From Sapria himalayana (taxonomy: Eukaryota > Streptophyta > Magnoliopsida > Malpighiales > Rafflesiaceae), in assembly GCA_029783825.1 (NCBI GenBank), contig JAREIK010005795.1:156268-220267 (forward strand): a stretch of 64,000 nt of DNA, in the 5' to 3' direction. The notes beneath the pieces were generated by a model. The model made no database searches. It was given only the letters and a program-made list of their open reading frames with translations, and was not told the origin of the DNA. Of this stretch, positions 1 through 10,811 are shown one piece after another. A program made the translations under genes and the position numbers. Position 1 is the first letter of the stretch. Each line of letters starts with the position of its first letter.

Positions 1-1
1 T

Positions 2-313
2 GTTGAATTTGAGAAAGAACAAGAAGTTGCAGCTTTGGAAGAGTTGGATAGGTATTTGGAAGACAAACTTGAAAAAAAAAGAATTGATTTTGATATTCTA
101 AACTGGTGGAAGGTAAATGAGGATAGGTATCCTTCTTTGGCAAATGTAGCAAGGGAAGTATTTTCTATCCAAGCATCTACTGTGCCCTACGAATCTACAT
201 TTAGCACTGGGGGAAAAACTTTAGATAAATTTAGGAGTTCTTTAACACCTATTATAGCTGAAGTTCTTATATGTCAACAAGATTGGTTGAGAAGCTCAAA
301 CAAACCTATTTAA
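2..313 (+). pseudogene. hAT transposase, C-terminal dimerisation domain fragment
   Basis: The reading frame is open from the window edge to a TAA at 311-313. It encodes the C-terminal hAT dimerisation region typical of plant RICESLEEPER/DAYSLEEPER-like transposases. Visible family motifs, in order, are LDRYLEDKLE, FDILNWWKVN, RYPSLANVAREVF, a run resembling IQASTVPYESTFSTGG, and FRSSLTP followed by LICQQDWLR. This part of the protein normally mediates dimer formation in the nucleus. The frame stops at KPI, where copy 3 has AAA (Lys) and continues for about 23 more residues, so the stop here is probably a point change. The N-terminal zinc finger and catalytic domain are outside the window, so function cannot be judged. 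The copy is probably inactive, like the other two. Confidence 0.85.
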
Positions 314-509
314 ATTGAAGAATTAGTTCAAGACCTTGATGATAATGAATCAAGTTAGTATACAAACCTTGTAAATTTTAATTTAACTTTTATTTATTTT
401 ATTCATTCAATTTAATAAAAATATGATTCAATTACAATTTTTAGAGGTGTCATAAGATCCAAATATTCTTCTAACTATAATTTGGAATGGGTGTATTAAA
501 TTTTATAAG

Positions 510-598
510 GTAATATTTTGTTTATTTATTACTCTTTCATCTTAGAAATTTATGTCTACATGATTAATATTTTTTCATCTCTGTTTGTCCTTCTATAG
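510..598 (+). other. Intron-like segment in the hAT 3' non-coding region (copy 1)
   Basis: A GTAATATTTT donor-like start and a pyrimidine-rich ...TTCTATAG end delimit 89 bp. The same boundaries occur at 13015-13103 in copy 2 and 51260-51347 in copy 3. Conservation of both ends suggests an intron in the 3' UTR of the transposase transcript. No transcript evidence is available. Confidence 0.4.
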
Positions 599-3463
599 TG
601 GAGAATGAAAAGGGAGGAGTTGTAGAAGAGATAATTAATTGGATTTGGATTTTCATTCCTATTCCGGGACGGACCTTTGAAATGATTATTATCATGGTTG
701 TTATTAGTTGAAATTTTTTTGTTATTTTAAGCTGCATAATTTTTGCAATTACTTAAGTAGTAATTAATGCTACCAATGTTTGTGGTCATCTTTAGCTATT
801 CCTTAATATTTTAAGTAATTGTTTAAAAAATGTAGTATTGCTATTATGGTTAACGTTCACTCGGCTAAACAAAGCTAACTTGTGAAAAAACAAAGAACCA
901 AATTAAGCACACAACTCGGTTCCGTTCTATTTAACATTTATATCCTTTTCTGCGCATCAAAGCTTTTGACAAGGTAATGGAACTCGTTTGTGGTATTCAG
1001 ACTATTTGACAAAAAAAAATTGGCCCAATTTGAGTTTGAAAGATACATAACTAAGGAATGATAAATAGTACAACAAAATGTTTCGACATGAACTAACTTG
1101 GCAAGTTTGAAGAAAATAAATTGAAAAAAATGTCCAAACTCCGTTTCGTCCCGGAACCATTTTCTCCTACCCAAAATCCCCGATCTCCGTCCCATCCCAT
1201 CCCGATATTTTCAACCTATGGGATGAGTCTGGATCTTCAAAAAAAATTTATGAACTGTGGGAAGGCACTGGAGATTTGTAATCCCCATTTCGTCCCGTCC
1301 CATTAGTACCCCTAGAATTTAGTGGTTTATAGGTTTTATTTTAAAAATAAAATAACAAAAAATTTAATATAACCTTTGAAACTATATAAATTTTTAAATT
1401 TTTTTTAAATGTGAATACTATATTTAGTTATGATAATCTTAATAATTATTTATCATGTAAATTCAATATAAACAAATATATTGATTTATATTATAATAAT
1501 GATCATACAAAAGATTAATAAACAATTATTAATAACAAAAATATTGTTTAAAATATATTTAAAAAACCTAAAATGATTCAAAATCAAAGTGAATACAATA
1601 TTTAATTATCATTATCATAATAATTATATATCATATAAATTCAATATAAACAATTTTATTGATAGATATTCTAATAATTATCAAAAAATAAATTAAAAAT
1701 CTATTATGAATAAGATTCATATTACTTAAAATATAATATCAAAACCTAAAATGATTCAAAATCAAAGCAAAATATATTACTAAATAATAATTATTTGTTT
1801 TTAAATTTTTTTTCTTTTTATAAGCTTATCAATTTTTTGATTAAAAATAATTTTTATAAATTATATTTTTAACTCATAATTTATTTTATAATTAATACAT
1901 ATATAAAAATAAAAAACTAAACAATGAAAATGAATTTTTTAAATTATAATGAAAATAAATAAAAATGAAATCTATTAATTATTATTTAGGGAATACCGGT
2001 TTAAAGGATTATCTATATAGAGGTATCGTGATTTAGTAGTTTAGTGATTTAAATGCTTAGGCATTTAGTGATGTATAGGTTTTGTTTAAACAATAGAATA
2101 ACAAAGAAAAAATATTTTTTTTTATTCTTTTACATTTTCAAAGCTTATAACCTTTGAAAATATAATAATTTTAAAATTTTTTTCGAAAGTGAAAATAATA
2201 TTTAGTTATAATAATCTTTATATTTATATATAATATAAATTCAATATAAACATTTTTATTGATAAATATTCTAATAATGATGAAAAAATAACTTAATAAT
2301 CTATTATTAATAAGATAGATATCAATTAAAATATAATTACAAAACCTAAAATGATTCAGAAACAAAGCAAAATATATTACTATATAATAATTTTTTTATT
2401 TTGAAATTTTTTTTTAAAAGTTTATCTATAATTTTTTGATGAAAAATAATTTACATAAATTATATTTGTGTAACTCATAAATTATTTTGTAATTTATATT
2501 TTTATAAAAAAACAAATAAATATTTAAAATTAATATTTAGAAATATAATTAAAAATAATGAGATTAATTATTTATTATTTAGGGTATACCGGTCTAATTT
2601 AATTTAGATCTGTCTTACCAATAATTTATTTTGTAATTAAAATTTCTATAAAAATAAACTGAAAATTAATTAAAATAAAAATTTAAAATAATACTGAATA
2701 AAAATTAAAATGATATTTATAATTTATCTTTAATATATACTAATTTAATTGTTTAAGTATTTAGAGGTTTTGTCTTTTAGAAATTTAGCGATTTAGGTTT
2801 TTAGGCATTTAGTGGTTTATTGGTTTTATTTAATCAATAAAATAACAAAAAAAAATTTGTAATTTTTTCTCATTTTCATAAGTCATAACCTTTGAAAATA
2901 TAATAATATTTAAAATTTTTTGAAATGTGAATATAATATTTAGTTATAATAATATTAATAATTATTTATGATATAAATTCAATATAAATAATTTTATTGA
3001 TAGATATTATAATAATGATTAAGAATTAAATTAATAAACTATTAATAATAAAATAGATATTAATTAATATATATTTACAAAACCCAAATTGATTCAAAAT
3101 TAAAGTAAAATATATTATTGGATAATAATTTTTAATTTTTAAATTTTTACTTCTTTTATAAGCGTATATATTTTTTTGATTAAAAATAAATTATTTTAAT
3201 TATATTTGTCGCACTCATAATTTATTTTATAAAGAATATTTCTATAAAATTAACTAAGAAATAATTAAAATGAATATATAAACTATAATAAATATAAATC
3301 AAAATTAGATTTATTAATTATTATGTATTATATAGTAGTTTAATGGTTTATGTATTTAGGTATTACGGGGCGTGTTTACTGATTTAATTATGTATGCATT
3401 TAGTGGGTTATATGTTTTATTTTAAAAATAAAATAACAAAACATTTATTTTTATTATTTTTTG

Positions 3464-3495
3464 ATATTTTCAAAGGTTATAACCTTTGAAAATAT
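3464..3495. repeat. 32-bp perfect palindrome of the satellite monomer
   Basis: The left arm ATATTTTCAAAGGTTA is followed directly by its exact reverse complement, with no spacer. It is one of four full 32-bp examples in the window (with 7502, 8840 and 63527). The dyad could extrude as a cruciform or bind a dimeric protein. Confidence 0.9.
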
Positions 3496-4509
3496 AATAA
3501 TTTTTAGATTTTTTTCAAAAGTGAATTCAATATTTAGTTATAATAATCAATATATTTATATATCATATTTCAACATAAACAATTTTAGTGATAAATATTT
3601 TAATAATGATCAAAAAATAAATTAATAATCTATTATTAATAAGATTTATATCAATTAAAATATAATTACAAAACATAAACTCATTCATAAGCAAAGCAAA
3701 ATATATTACTATATAATAATTCTTTGTTTTGAAATTTTTTTTTATTTTAAAAAGTTTATATATATTTTTTTGATTAAAAATAATTTACATAAATTATATT
3801 TGTCTAACTCATAATTTATTATTAAATTTATATTTATATAAAAATAAAAAAATGAATAATTAAAATGAATATTAAAATTTATAATGAAAAAAAATGAGAT
3901 TTATTATTTATTTTTTAGGGTATACCGGTTTAATTTAAGTTATATCTAGTTCACTAATAATTTATTTTGTTATTAATATTTCAATAAAAATAAACTGATA
4001 AATAATTAAAATAAAAATTTAAAATTATACTAAATAAAAATTAAAATGAGATTTATGATTTATTATTAATGTTACCTGTTTAATGGTTTAAGTATTTTGA
4101 GGTTATGTCATTTAGGAGTTTAGCGATTTATGTTTTTAGGCTTTTAGTGATTTATAGGTTATTTTTAAACAATAAAATAACAAAAAAAAAAATTTTAATT
4201 TTTTGTCATTTTCAAATGTTATAACCTTTGAAAATTTAATAATATTTAAAATTTTTTGATTTTCTGAATACAATATTTAGTCATAATAATTTTAATAATT
4301 CTATATCATATAAAATAAATATAAACAATTTTATTGATAGATATTATAAAAATGATCAAAAATTAAATTAATATACTATTTATAATAAGATCGATATTAA
4401 TTAAAAAATATTTACAAAACCCAAATTGATTCAAATTTTTAGTAAAATATATTAGTTGATAATAATTTTTAATTTTTACTAATACTTCTTTTATACTTCT
4501 TTTAAAAGC

Positions 4510-4537
4510 ATATATATATATATATATATATATATAT
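4510..4537. repeat. (AT)n microsatellite inside a satellite monomer
   Basis: About 28 bp of uninterrupted AT dinucleotides lie where sister monomers have a short TATATATTTTTTTGATT stretch. This is a local expansion within one monomer. Confidence 0.9.
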
Positions 4538-5821
4538 TGATTAAAAATAAATTATTTAAATTATATGTGTCGCACTCATAATTTATTTTGTAATAAAAAT
4601 TTCTATAAAAATAAACTAATAAATAATTAAAATGTATATTTAAAATAATAATAAATTGAAATAAAAATTAAATTTATTAATTATTAAGTAGTATATAGTG
4701 GTTTAATGGTTTATGTATTTAGGTAAGGAGCTTACTGATATAACTGTGTATGCATTTAGTGGTTTATAGGTTTTATTTAAAAAATAAAATAACATAAAAT
4801 TTATTTTTATTATTTTTTCATATTTCCAATGGTTATAACCTTTGAAAATATAATAATTCTTAATTTTTTTTCAAAAATGAATTTAATATTTAGTTATAAT
4901 AATTATTTTATTTATATATCATATAAATTCAATATAAACAATTTTATTGATAAATATTTTAATAATGATCAAAAATAAATTAATAAACAATTATTAATAA
5001 GATAGATATCAATTAAAATATAATTATAAAATCTAAAATGATTCAGCAGAGCAAAATATATTACTATATAATAAATTTTAGTTTTTAAATTTTTTATTCT
5101 TTTTATATGTTTATCTATATTTTTTGATAAAAAATAATTTATATAAATTATATTTGTTTAACTCATAATTTATTTTGTAATTAATATTTATATAAAAATA
5201 AACGAATAAATAATTAAAATGAATATTTTAAATTATAATGAAAAAAATTATATTAAGATTTATTATTTATTATTTAGGGTATACTTGTTTAAAAGAATTA
5301 TCTTTTTAGGGTTTTAGAGATTTAGGAGTTATTGATTTAAGTATTTAGGAATTTAGTGGTTTGTAGGATTTATTTAAACAATGAAATAATAAAAAAATTA
5401 TTTTTGATATTTTCTCACATTTTAAAAGGTATAACCTTGAAAATATAATAATTTTAAAATTTTTTAAAAATGTGAATACAATATTTTGTAATAAAAATCA
5501 TTATAATTATATATAATCTAAACAAAATATAAATAATTTTATCGATAGCTATTAAATAAATTATCAAAAAATAAATTAATATGTTAATATTAATATTATA
5601 ATTATAAATTAAAATATAATTACAAAACCTAAAATTATTCAAAATCAAAGTAAAGTTTATTAGTAAATAATAATTTTTGTTTTTTAGTTTTTGCATCTTT
5701 TTAAAGCTTTTATATTTTTTTGATGAAAAATAAATTATTTAAATTAAATTTGTATCACTCATAATTTATTTTGTAATTAATATTTCAAAAAATTATTTAA
5801 ATTATAATTAAGGTTTACGAG

Positions 5822-5909
5822 TTTAAAGGTTTAAGTATCTAGGGGCTTCGGGGTTTATGAGTTTAGAGATTTATGTGGTTAGTTATTTAATGGTTTATAA
5901 CTTTTATTT
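5822..5909 (+). repeat. Octamer block, zeta-family monomer (11 x 8 bp)
   Basis: Read in steps of eight from 5822, most words start with TTTA or a one-base variant (for example TTTAAAGG, TTTATGAG, TTTAGAGA, TTTAATGG), ending in TTTTATTT. This family carries two GC-rich words, TCTAGGGG and CTTCGGGG, that mark zeta monomers elsewhere (about 16.87, 22.79, 25.82 and 45.24 kb; a similar pair occurs near 30.98 kb). Confidence 0.8.
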
Positions 5910-6027
5910 AAATAATGATATAATAAAAAAATTTTTTTTTGTTATTTTTTCTCATTTTTGAAGGTTATAACCTTTGAAATATAACAATTTTTAATTTTTT
6001 TAAATGTGAATACTATATTTAGATATG

Positions 6028-6057
6028 ATAATAATAATAATAATTATTATTATTATT
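6028..6057. repeat. ATA/ATT trinucleotide run forming a hairpin
   Basis: Five ATA triplets are followed at once by five ATT triplets, giving a near-perfect inverted repeat. A further ATT-rich run continues to about 6070. Sister monomers have only a short AATAATTAT here, so this is a local expansion. Confidence 0.85.
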
Positions 6058-7020
6058 TTTATTATTATTATATATCATATAAATTCAATATAAACAATTA
6101 TATTGAAAGATATTATATTAATGATAACAAAATTAATTAATAAACTATTATAAATAAGATAGATATTATTTAAAATATATTTGCAAAACCTAAATTTATT
6201 CAAAATCAAAGTAAAATAAAGTACTAAATAATAATGTTTTTGTTATTTTGCTTCTTTTTATAAGTTTATATTTTTTGTTATTAAAAGTATATTATTTAAA
6301 TTATATTTGTCCTCCTCATAATATATTTTGTAATTTATAATTCTATTAAAATAAACTAAAAAATAATTAAAATGAATCTTTAAAATTATAATGAATACAA
6401 ATAAAAGTGAGATTTATTATTTATTATTCAGGATATACAATTTTAATGGTTTAGGTATTTAGGTGTTTTGGGGTTTAGTGATTTAAGTGTTTATGCCTTT
6501 AGTGATTTATAGTTTTTATTTAAAGAATGAAAAAATAAAAAAGTTAATTTTTTGTTTTTTTTTTAATTTTTGAAGGTTATAACCATTGAAAATATAATAA
6601 TTTTTAAATTTTTTAAATGTGAATATAATATTTAGTTATAATAATCATAATAATTATATATAATGTAAACTCAATATAAATAATTTTATTAATAGATATT
6701 ATAATAATGATCAATAAATAATTAATAAACTATTATTAAAAATAATGATATAGGTTAAAATATAAATGCAAAATCTAAAATGATACAAAATCAAAATAAA
6801 ATAATTTACTAAATAATAAATTTTAGTTTTTAAAATTGTGTCTATTTTTATAAGCTTATATTTTTTTGATGAAATTTAAATTATTTAAATTATATTTGTC
6901 TCACTAATAATTTATTTTGCAATTAATATTTCGATAAAAATAAACTAATAAATAATTAAAATAAAAATTTAAAATTATACTGAATAAAAATTAAAATGAG
7001 ATTTATGATTTATTATTAAT

Positions 7021-7064
7021 GTATACCAGTTTAATGGTTTTGAGATTTAAAATTTTCTGAAATG
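7021..7064 (+). repeat. Monomer with octamer block and dyad deleted (junction 1)
   Basis: After GTATACCAGTTTAATGG the sequence goes straight to TTTTGAGATTTAAAATTTT and then GAAATGTGAATAC. The rest of the octamer block and the whole palindrome are therefore missing. The same junction recurs at 19825-19868. Confidence 0.85.
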
Positions 7065-7371
7065 TGAATACAATATTTAGTTATAATATTATTAAGAATC
7101 ATACATCATATAAATTCAATATAAACAATTTTATTGATAGTTATTATAATAATGATCAAAAATTAAATTAATAAATTTACTTCTTTTATAAGCGTATATA
7201 TATATTTTTGATTAAAAATAAATTATTTAAATTATATTTGTCTTACTCATAATTTATTTTGTAATAAATATTTCTATAAAGATAAACTAATAAATAATTA
7301 AATGAATATTTAAAATTATAATAAATAAAAATAAAAATTAGATTTATTAATTATTATGTATTATATAGCGG

Positions 7372-7459
7372 TTTAATGGTTTAAGTATTTAGGTATTACG
7401 GGGTTTAGGTGTATACAGATTTAATTGTGTATGTATTAAGTGGTTTATAGATTTTATTT
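7372..7459 (+). repeat. Octamer block, delta-family monomer (11 x 8 bp)
   Basis: Eleven consecutive octamers are in exact register from TTTAATGG (7372) to TTTTATTT (7459). Words include TTTAAGTA, TTTAGGTA, TTACGGGG, TTTAGGTG and TTTATAGA. The block ends 42 bp before the perfect dyad at 7502. Confidence 0.85.
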
Positions 7460-7501
7460 AAAAAATAAAATAACAAAAAATTAATTTTTTTTTATTTTTT
7501 G

Positions 7502-7533
7502 ATATTTTCAAAGGTTATAACCTTTGAAAATAT
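7502..7533. repeat. 32-bp perfect palindrome of the satellite monomer
   Basis: The arm ATATTTTCAAAGGTTA meets its exact reverse complement at 7517/7518. It belongs to the same delta monomer as the octamer block at 7372. Confidence 0.9.
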
Positions 7534-8117
7534 AATAATTTTTAAATTTTTTTCAAAAGCGAATTAAATATTAAGTTATAAAAATCATTATATTTATATA
7601 TCATATAAATTTAATATAAACAATTTTAGTGATTAATATTCTAATAATGATCAAAAAATAGATTAATAACCTATTATTAATGAGATAGATATCAATTAAA
7701 ATATAATTACAAGACATAAAATGATTCTTTAGCAAACCAAAATATATTACTATATAATAATTTTTTGTTTTGTAATTTTTTTTAATTTAAAAAAGTTTAT
7801 CTAAATTTTTTTGATTAAAAATAATTTACATAAATTATATTTGTCTAACTCATACTTTATTTTTTAATTAATATTTATATAAAAATAAACAAATAAATAA
7901 TTAAAATGAATATTATAAATTATAATGAGAATAAAATGAGATTTTTATTTTATTATTTAGGGTATACCGGTTTAATTTAAATTATATCACTCACTAAATT
8001 TATTTTGTAATTAATATTTCTATAAAAATAAACTGATAAATAATAAAAATTAAAATTTAAAATTATACTGAATAAAAATTAAAATGAGATTTATGATTTA
8101 TTATTAATGTATACCAA

Positions 8118-8205
8118 TTTAATAGTTTAAGTATTTAGAGGTTTTGTCGTATAAGTGTTTAGCGATTCATGTTTTTAGGCATTTAGTGGGTTATAGGTTT
8201 TATTT
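8118..8205 (+). repeat. Octamer block, gamma-family monomer (11 x 8 bp)
   Basis: Eleven octamers run in register from TTTAATAG to TTTTATTT. Gamma blocks are recognised by TTTAGAGG then TTTTGTCG early on, and by TTTAGCGA and TTTAGGCA later. The palindrome that follows, about 45 bp away, has a left-arm change (TTTTCATAGG instead of TTTTCAAAGG) shared by gamma monomers. Confidence 0.85.
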
Positions 8206-8839
8206 AAACAATAAAATAACAAAAAAAAATTTGTAATTTTTTGTCATTTTCATAGGTTATAACCTTTGAAAATATAATAATATTTAAAATTTTTTGAAAT
8301 ATGAATTCAATATTTATTTATAATAATTTTAATAATTATATATCATATAAATTCAATATAAACAATTTTATTGATAGATAATATAATAATGATCAAATTT
8401 AAATTAATAAACTATTAATAAAAAGATTGATATTAATTAAAAATATTTACAAAACCCAAATTGATTCAAAATTAAAGTAAAATATATTACTGGATAATAA
8501 TTTTTAATTTTTAAATTTTTACTTTTTTATAAGAATATATTTTGTTTGATTAAAAATAAATTAATTAAAATATATATGTCACTCTCATAATTTAATTTGT
8601 AATAAATATTTCTATAAAAATAAACTAATAAATAATTAAAATGAATATTTAGAATTATAATAAATAGAAATAAAAATTAGATTTATTAATTATTAAGTAG
8701 TATATAGCAGTTTAATGGTTTATGTATTTAGGCAATATGAGGTTTACGAGTTTACTTATTTAATTGTGTATGCATTTAGTGGTTTATAGGTTTTATTAAA
8801 AAAATAAAATAATAAAAATTTATTTTTATTATTTTTTTG

Positions 8840-8871
8840 ATATTTTCAAAGGTTATAACCTTTGAAAATAT
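8840..8871. repeat. 32-bp perfect palindrome of the satellite monomer
   Basis: This is the same exact 16 + 16 dyad as at 3464 and 7502, in a delta monomer. Confidence 0.9.
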
Positions 8872-10110
8872 AATAATTTTTAAATTTTTTTCTAATGTGA
8901 ATTCAATATTTAGTTAAAATAATCATTATATTTATATATCATATAAATTCAATATAAACAATTTTATTAATAAATATTCTAATAATGATCAAAAAACAAA
9001 TTAATAATCTATTATTAATAAGATAGATATCAATTAAAATATAATTACAAAACCAAAAATGATTTAGAAGAAAAGCAAAATATATTACTATATAATAATT
9101 TTTTGTTTTGAAATTTTTTTTTCTTTTAAAAAGTTTATCAATAATTTTTTGATGAAAAATAATTTATTTAAATTATATTTGTCTAAATCAATTTATTTTG
9201 TAATTAATATTTATATATAAATAAACAAATAAATAATTAAAATGATTATTTAAAATTATAATGAAAAAAAATGAGATTTATTATTTATTTTTTAGGGATA
9301 CCAGTTTAATTTAAATTAGATCTGTCTAACTAATAATTTATTTTGTAATTAATATTTCTATAAAATAAATTGCTAAATAATTAAATAAAAATTTAAAATT
9401 ATACTGAATAAAAATTAAAATCAGATTTATGATTTATTATTAATGTATACAAGTTTAATGATTTAAGTATTTATAGGTTTTTTCGTTAGGAGTTTAGCGA
9501 TTTATGTTTTTAGGCTTTTAGTGGTTTATAGGTTTTATTTAAAAAAATAAAATAACAAAAAAATTCTATAATTTTTTATAATTTTCATAGGTTATAACAT
9601 TTGAAAATATAATAATATTAACAATTTTTAAAAATTTTAATACAATATTTTGTTATAATAATATTAATAATTATATATCATATAAATTTAATATAAATAA
9701 TTTTATTGATAGATATTATAATAATGATCAAAAATTAAATTTATAAACTATTAATATTAAGATAGTTATTAATTAAAAAATATTTACAAAACCCAAATTG
9801 ATTCAAAATTAAAGTAACATATATTACTTGAAAATAATTTTTAATTTTTAAATTTATACTTCTTTTATAAGCGTATATTTTTATTAGATAAATAATATAT
9901 TATTTAAATTATATTTGTCTCACTCATAATTTTTTTTGTAATAAATATTTCTAAATAAATACACTAATAAATTATTAAAATGAACATTTAAAAATATAAT
10001 AAATAAAAATAAAAAATAGATTTATTAATTATTAAGTAGTATTTAGCGGTTTAATGGTTTAAGTATTTAGGCATTACGGGGTTTAGGAGTTTACTGATTT
10101 AACTTTATAT

Positions 10111-10136
10111 GCATTTATTAGAGCTTCTCACGGGAC
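10111..10136 (+). repeat. hAT copy 2, left target duplication and left terminus
   Basis: GCATTTAT (10111-10118) precedes the element start TAGAGCTTCTCACGGGAC. The matching right flank is GCATTGAG, so the 8-bp duplication has two differences. The terminus is an imperfect inverted match to the right end (TAGGGGTGCTC... read inward). Confidence 0.75.
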
Positions 10137-10320
10137 TCGGAGATTCGCGACCCGACACGAAGTCTTGTCTCGAAATAATCCGGACTGAGAAAAATCCGTT
10201 GACTTTAACTTTTCCCATCCCATTCTGTCACGTATTTTTTCTTTGGGATGGTTCCGGATCTTAAGCAATATCCATCCCGAGAATCGTCCCGTCCTAAAAA
10301 ACTGATACTAGAACCAGGAA

Positions 10321-10338
10321 TATATATATATATATATA
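10321..10338. repeat. (TA)n tract in hAT copy 2
   Basis: Eighteen bases of alternating TA lie in the left subterminal region. The equivalent tract in copy 3 (48561-48583) is 23 bases, so its length varies between copies. Confidence 0.9.
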
Positions 10339-10811
10339 AGATGAAGATGCCACCAATTCTGTTATTGTCCATCCTATCCCGACACACCTATTGCTGTTAC
10401 GAAGAGTTCCAGGCCACCTAACGCCATTCCAGCCATGTTCAATTAAGTCCAGTCCTTGTCCGTCGCACTTCTGGTTGCTTCCATTGTGTCTCAGATGCCA
10501 CCAGCCTTTTGGTTTGTTTTTCTAATGTGAATTGAGTGATTAATTATTTTTATTATTATGTGTCTCAGTCAGTTTTGTTGAGTATTGGTTGTGGGGTTGT
10601 GGTTGGGTCGAATGAGTGGACCGAATGTGTTATAGTCACTTTTGGAGAGCTTGCTTGTTTGAAATATTTATATGTATTTATGCTTAACATATCATATTAA
10701 TTATTGGCAATGCAGATGGAACAATCCAGCGGTAAATGAAAAATATAATAAATTGAACATGATCACATCTCAAATGATCAAAGTACTGGTAAATCCAATG
10801 ATCATCCTTTC

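Larger units (their letters stand above)
1..1314 (+). mobile_element. hAT DNA transposon copy 1, right part only (cut by window start)
   Basis: This is the right-hand third of a hAT-family element. It matches copy 2 from about position 12493 and copy 3 at 50.7-52.06 kb almost base for base. It holds the last part of the transposase frame, a 3' non-coding region with an intron-like GT...AG segment (510-598), and a GC-richer subterminal end with CCCGTCCC/CCCATCCC-type motifs. The terminus reads ACCCCTA, ending at 1314. It is followed by GAATTTAG (1315-1322), which differs by one base from the 8-bp target duplication GCATTTAG of copy 3. The left end lies outside the window. Confidence 0.9.
1315..10118 (+). 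repeat. AT-rich higher-order satellite array, block A
   Basis: About fourteen monomers lie in one orientation. Dyad centres occur near 2147, 2885, 3479, 4221, 4835, 5430, 5966, 6580, 7517, 8257, 8855 and 9595. The spacing alternates between about 590 and 740 bp in parts and falls to about 535 bp elsewhere. Each monomer carries a TTTAGGGTATACC-like element, an 8-base-periodic TTTA block, a palindrome around GGTTATAACC, and a long AT-rich body with recurring phrases such as AAATTCAATATAAAC and TCATAATTTATTTTGTAATTAA. Families run beta (2.03 kb), gamma (2.75), delta (3.33), gamma (4.07), delta (4.69), epsilon (5.29), zeta (5.81), eta (6.43), a deleted monomer (7.03), then delta and gamma alternating up to the hAT insertion. 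Near 1590 the sequence jumps from one monomer body into another, apparently by deletion. No gene is supported here. Short open frames are AT-rich repeats of the same satellite frame. Confidence 0.9.

Noticed and set aside
938..1195. Frames on either strand in the hAT right ends (938-1195, 1121-1306, 13103-13312, 13363-13554, 13604-13849, 51347-51544, 51552-51923, 51842-52063)
   Set aside because: They cover the non-coding right subterminal region, are not conserved in length among the three copies, and have no recognisable domain.
2171..2365. Short open frames rich in Ile, Asn, Phe, Tyr and Lys in the satellite (also 5454-5696, 18251-18499, 25294-25497, 25931-26170, 30409-30594, 34290-34526, 63370-63561)
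   Set aside because: They fall at the same place in different monomers, follow the dyad and the CAATATTTAGTTATAATAATC phrase, and vary in length only because of where stops happen to drift. There is no domain, no codon bias apart from AT content, and both strands give similar frames.
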